A stretch of DNA of 64,000 nt from Torymus aiolomorphi. Lineage: Eukaryota; Arthropoda; Insecta; Hymenoptera; Torymidae. How positions within the stretch are numbered: the stretch's first letter is position 1; every line of letters begins with the position of its first letter. The DNA is taken from NCBI GenBank assembly GCA_036365515.1, contig CM070873.1, positions 266,706,575 through 266,770,574 on the forward strand. The letters run 5' to 3'. The notes under the pieces were generated by a model. It worked only from the letters and a program-made list of their open reading frames with translations, searched no databases and was not told the origin of the DNA. This document shows, one piece after another, positions 61,099 through 64,000 of the stretch. The translations under genes and the position numbers were made by a program.

Positions 61099-64000
61099 CA
61101 CTGAGAAAAAAAGTACGCCATATGTGCCGAAGTGCGGCGTGGGGGAATAGCCGAAGCCCGCTTAGGTTGTGATTGCAACGTACTCCGCAATCTTTACCGC
61201 ACTTTTCGGTAGAAACTGTTTTACCAACCAAGCAGTATTTAACCAATAGGGTTTCCGCCATTACAGCGTTGCGCGGAAGGCAAACGTTCGCGCCTTTTTC
61301 TCCGTCTCGCTTCTCGGTGCTGTTTTGCATTTCAATACATTATCTGTGGAAACTGAAAAGTGAAAAGTGAAAGTTGAAGTGAAACTATATGTATGTGGCA
61401 AAGAACGCATGATGGATGACTTCGTGAAAACACTATTAAAACAATGGAAATTGGAGACATTAACAGAGAGATTTGAAAGTAAGTGTAACTTAACCTAAAA
61501 ATTAATATCATACAAATCTGAATTTATTCAGATTGTATTTTACATGATTTATCATGTAAATGCAAATAAATTTATTTAGTAATTCATTGATAAGAATTAG
61601 ATGTTCATGTTTACATAAGTGTTTTTTATATTTACTTAATGCGTGTCAATACTTATGTAAACATGATCATCTAAGCGAATGAAGTAAAAAATAAATTTTT
61701 CTATAATGTCTAGCTCATGGCTCATGAATGTGCTAATTCAATTTATTCTAGAAATAAAATATATTGGAATAATTTATTCTGTAGTGACTTACTTAGAGCC
61801 GGGTATAGTTGAAAGAAAACTTTTGTCTATTGAGCTGTACACTCTGAAAAAGATTAACAAAATCATATGAATTACATTTAACTTAAAAATACATTCCTTG
61901 CTTTATAAATACTTCATTATCAAATTTTATAATTATAACACATATTTTTTAGTATAATTTACAGTTATTTCATTACTTTCTATGACAAAATAGAAAATAA
62001 AGTAGATTTCAAATAAGATTTGAAAAATGTTTGCACGATAAAAATGCATCTCTTGGTTTGTATAAGAGATGTATTTTTGTCGAATAAACCTTTTTCAAAT
62101 CTTTTTTAAAATCTATTTTATTTTCTATTTTGTCATGAAAAGTAATTAAATAACTGTAAATTATACTAGAAAATGTGAATTATAATTATAAATTTTTGAT
62201 AATGAAGTATTTATAAACCAAGGGATGTATTTTTAAGTTAAATTTAATACATGATTTTGTTGATCTTTTCAGAGTGTACGGTTCAATAAAAAAAAAAAGT
62301 TTTCTATCTAACCGGCTTTAAGTATTTCACTACAGAATAAATTTTTCCAATATATTTTGCATAAATATTGTATTTTATTATATTGTATTGTATTTATTTT
62401 AAACTTGGCTGTAAGAAAAAAATTTTATTTTTAAGTTATATAGAGTATTATATTTTTGTTCAAAGTTTTGTGTATGAGGAGCCTTTTTTTGTATTTAATT
62501 TATAGAGGCTGGGATTGATGAAGAAATTTTAAGAGATCTGAATCGTGCACTGGTTCAGGAACTTTTTACTAGTACTGAGTTTGGGTTCAGAGAAAAATTC
62601 ATAAAACGGTTTGAAGAATGGAAGAGTGCTTCTCCCAATCCTAATATAAATGCTACTAAAAAATCACCTTGCACATCAAAACCTATCCTATTATCAATTC
62701 CTCCGAGTGATGATAGCCTGCTTGACACATCTGATGTAACCGTTGAGAATGAAAGTCAAATATGTAAAAGTGTGGGTGATATAGTTGATAGTAGTGAAAA
62801 TTCTACTGTTGATTTGAGTGCATTGCAAATAATTAACTACATACGTATGTTATTTCAAATTATTAAAATTTTTTTAATATTTCTTTTTAACATATCAATT
62901 ATGCATATCTATCTTTTTTGTTTAAAAAAGACTTAAGGACACCATTCAGTTAGAATAATTTTCATGAACTTTTATTTAGTATTGAAACAATGAATGTTAT
63001 ATTAGGATGTTTTTTATGACTTATTTACTCCTAGAGCTAGCACATAATTAATTATTAGATTTTTATATATATAGTCAACAATTAAAAAATGTTATTTAAA
63101 ATAATTTATTTAGATTATTAAAATATATATTTAATAATTGTGAGAAGTTTTTAATATTGTATTTTCCTACAAAAAACGAATTATCTCCATGATTTTGTAC
63201 TTGAGTCTATTTTTAAATTTAGCAAAAATAATAAATCAAAATTTTAAATACGTTTAGTATAATAAATATTATTTTTAAATAGCACCTGCAAGAAAGTCAA
63301 CTCTTGAAGTCTTTTCAACTTCAATCAGGGGTAAATTAGCACTAGCTCAGTTTAAAGTAAAGGAGGAGATTGATACTCGCTTAGTAAGCGATGTAGTAAT
63401 AGAATACGAGTTTGAAGCAACTGAGTCATTTAGGTAACACAGGAATATATATACATGTACATTATGTAAAATCAAAACATTTTATATTAAACAACTACAA
63501 AACTTCACGTCAAGACATCTGTTCCCATTTCCACTTCATTAATTTTTTTTGAGATTTACTTTGAAGGGGTTCATCGGGAATCCCGATTCGGGAGGGTTCC
63601 AAACGCGATTGCTTTTTACAATAATAAAAGAGTTACATACATTCCTTTTGCTCTCTATCCGATTTACACCGCGAAATCGCTTTGGAGTAGGTACATAAGT
63701 ACTGGACTAAAGTACTAAATGTAACGTCTTTTAGTATTTTAGGTTTTTACATAAATATACTTGTATAAAATATACTCGTACATAATTTTTATTACATTAT
63801 ATGTTTCATTTTGGTATCTACAGTATTACAAAGGAACGATTTTTACAACTTGCGGCTGAATTAGTACCAATTTTCGCAACTTTGGAGAGATCAGGAGATA
63901 AACTTGCAAGACTTTTTTATTATCCATTTGTAAGAGCCAGAAAAACTAAAAAGTGTATTAATCAAGGAGGAATACTGTACGAAAAATATTGTTATGTAAG
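61099..64000 (+). mobile_element. Transposon B, copy 2 (5' part; runs past the window end)
   Basis: Starts CACTGAGAAAAAAAG after TA (61097-61098) and follows copy 1 closely, including the 13.3-kb small hairpin and the long intronic foldback (here about 61755-62350). Differences are few. Copy 2 carries bases that copy 1 has lost in exons 1 and 4. The transposase part is beyond 64000. Confidence 0.9.
61409..64000 (+). CDS. SAM-like accessory gene of transposon B copy 2 (partial, apparently intact)
   Basis: Exons 61409-61478, 62506-62844, 63283-63433 and 63824 to beyond the window. Exon 1 encodes MMDDFVKTLLKQWKLETL..ERFE and joins in phase to AGIDEEILRDLNRALVQELF and GFREKFIKRFEEWK, a SAM-type helical domain. 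Exon 4 reads YYPFVRARKTKKCINQGGIL then YEKYCYV with no frameshift. All splice sites match copy 1. This copy gives the reading frame that shows where copy 1 is damaged. Confidence 0.75.

Noticed and set aside
1..64000. CRISPR array or ribosomal RNA repeat as explanation of the periodicity
   Set aside because: The 2-kb unit has no short direct repeats with unique spacers and no recognisable rRNA or 5S sequence. The window is clearly eukaryotic.

Overview
The window is eukaryotic, AT-rich and most likely from an insect. Coding segments are interrupted by GT-AG introns, gene copies have a TATAAATA promoter and an AATAAA signal, and palindromic DNA elements are dense. Telomere-like CCTAACC words near 4.67 kb would suit a TTAGG-telomere arthropod. 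No rRNA, tRNA, CRISPR array or bacterial operon was seen. The species cannot be named from the sequence.

The backbone is a head-to-tail tandem array of a ~2.02-kb unit, all on the + strand, in four segments: 1-4285, 9867-12832, 21145-36409 and 41940-61098. There are 21 gene-bearing units. Each holds a short inverted repeat, a TATA box, a ~160-nt leader, an ORF for a 159-165 aa basic/coiled-coil protein of unknown family, an AATAAA signal, a poly-A tract and two diverged copies of an ~80-bp motif. Only five copies (10678, 25075, 35196, 42749, 58940) are fully open. Two are cut by transposons and the rest carry small indels, nearly all in homopolymers.

Two large inserts interrupt the array, each present twice. 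Insert A (4286-9866, again 36410-41939) is a ~5.5-kb composite. It has a boundary hairpin, two tandem relics of an exon resembling RNA polymerase III subunit RPC2, two families of degenerate tandem repeats, a CT microsatellite and a foldback element with 347-bp arms. Insert B (12833-21144, again 61099 to the window end) is an 8.3-kb DNA transposon with CACTGAG termini and a TA target duplication. It encodes an eight-exon SAM-domain-like protein (530 aa when intact) and a CACTA/EnSpm-like DDE transposase.

Copy 1 of the transposon is broken: two frameshifting deletions in the first gene and two homopolymer frameshifts in the transposase. Copy 2 is intact as far as the window shows. Both copies sit at the same nucleotide of the unit. 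The A-to-B distances of the two blocks differ by 16.19 kb, which is eight unit lengths. Large-scale duplication plus unequal exchange therefore shaped the locus. The function of the 159-aa protein is unknown; the array could be an ampliconic gene family or a gene-bearing macrosatellite.
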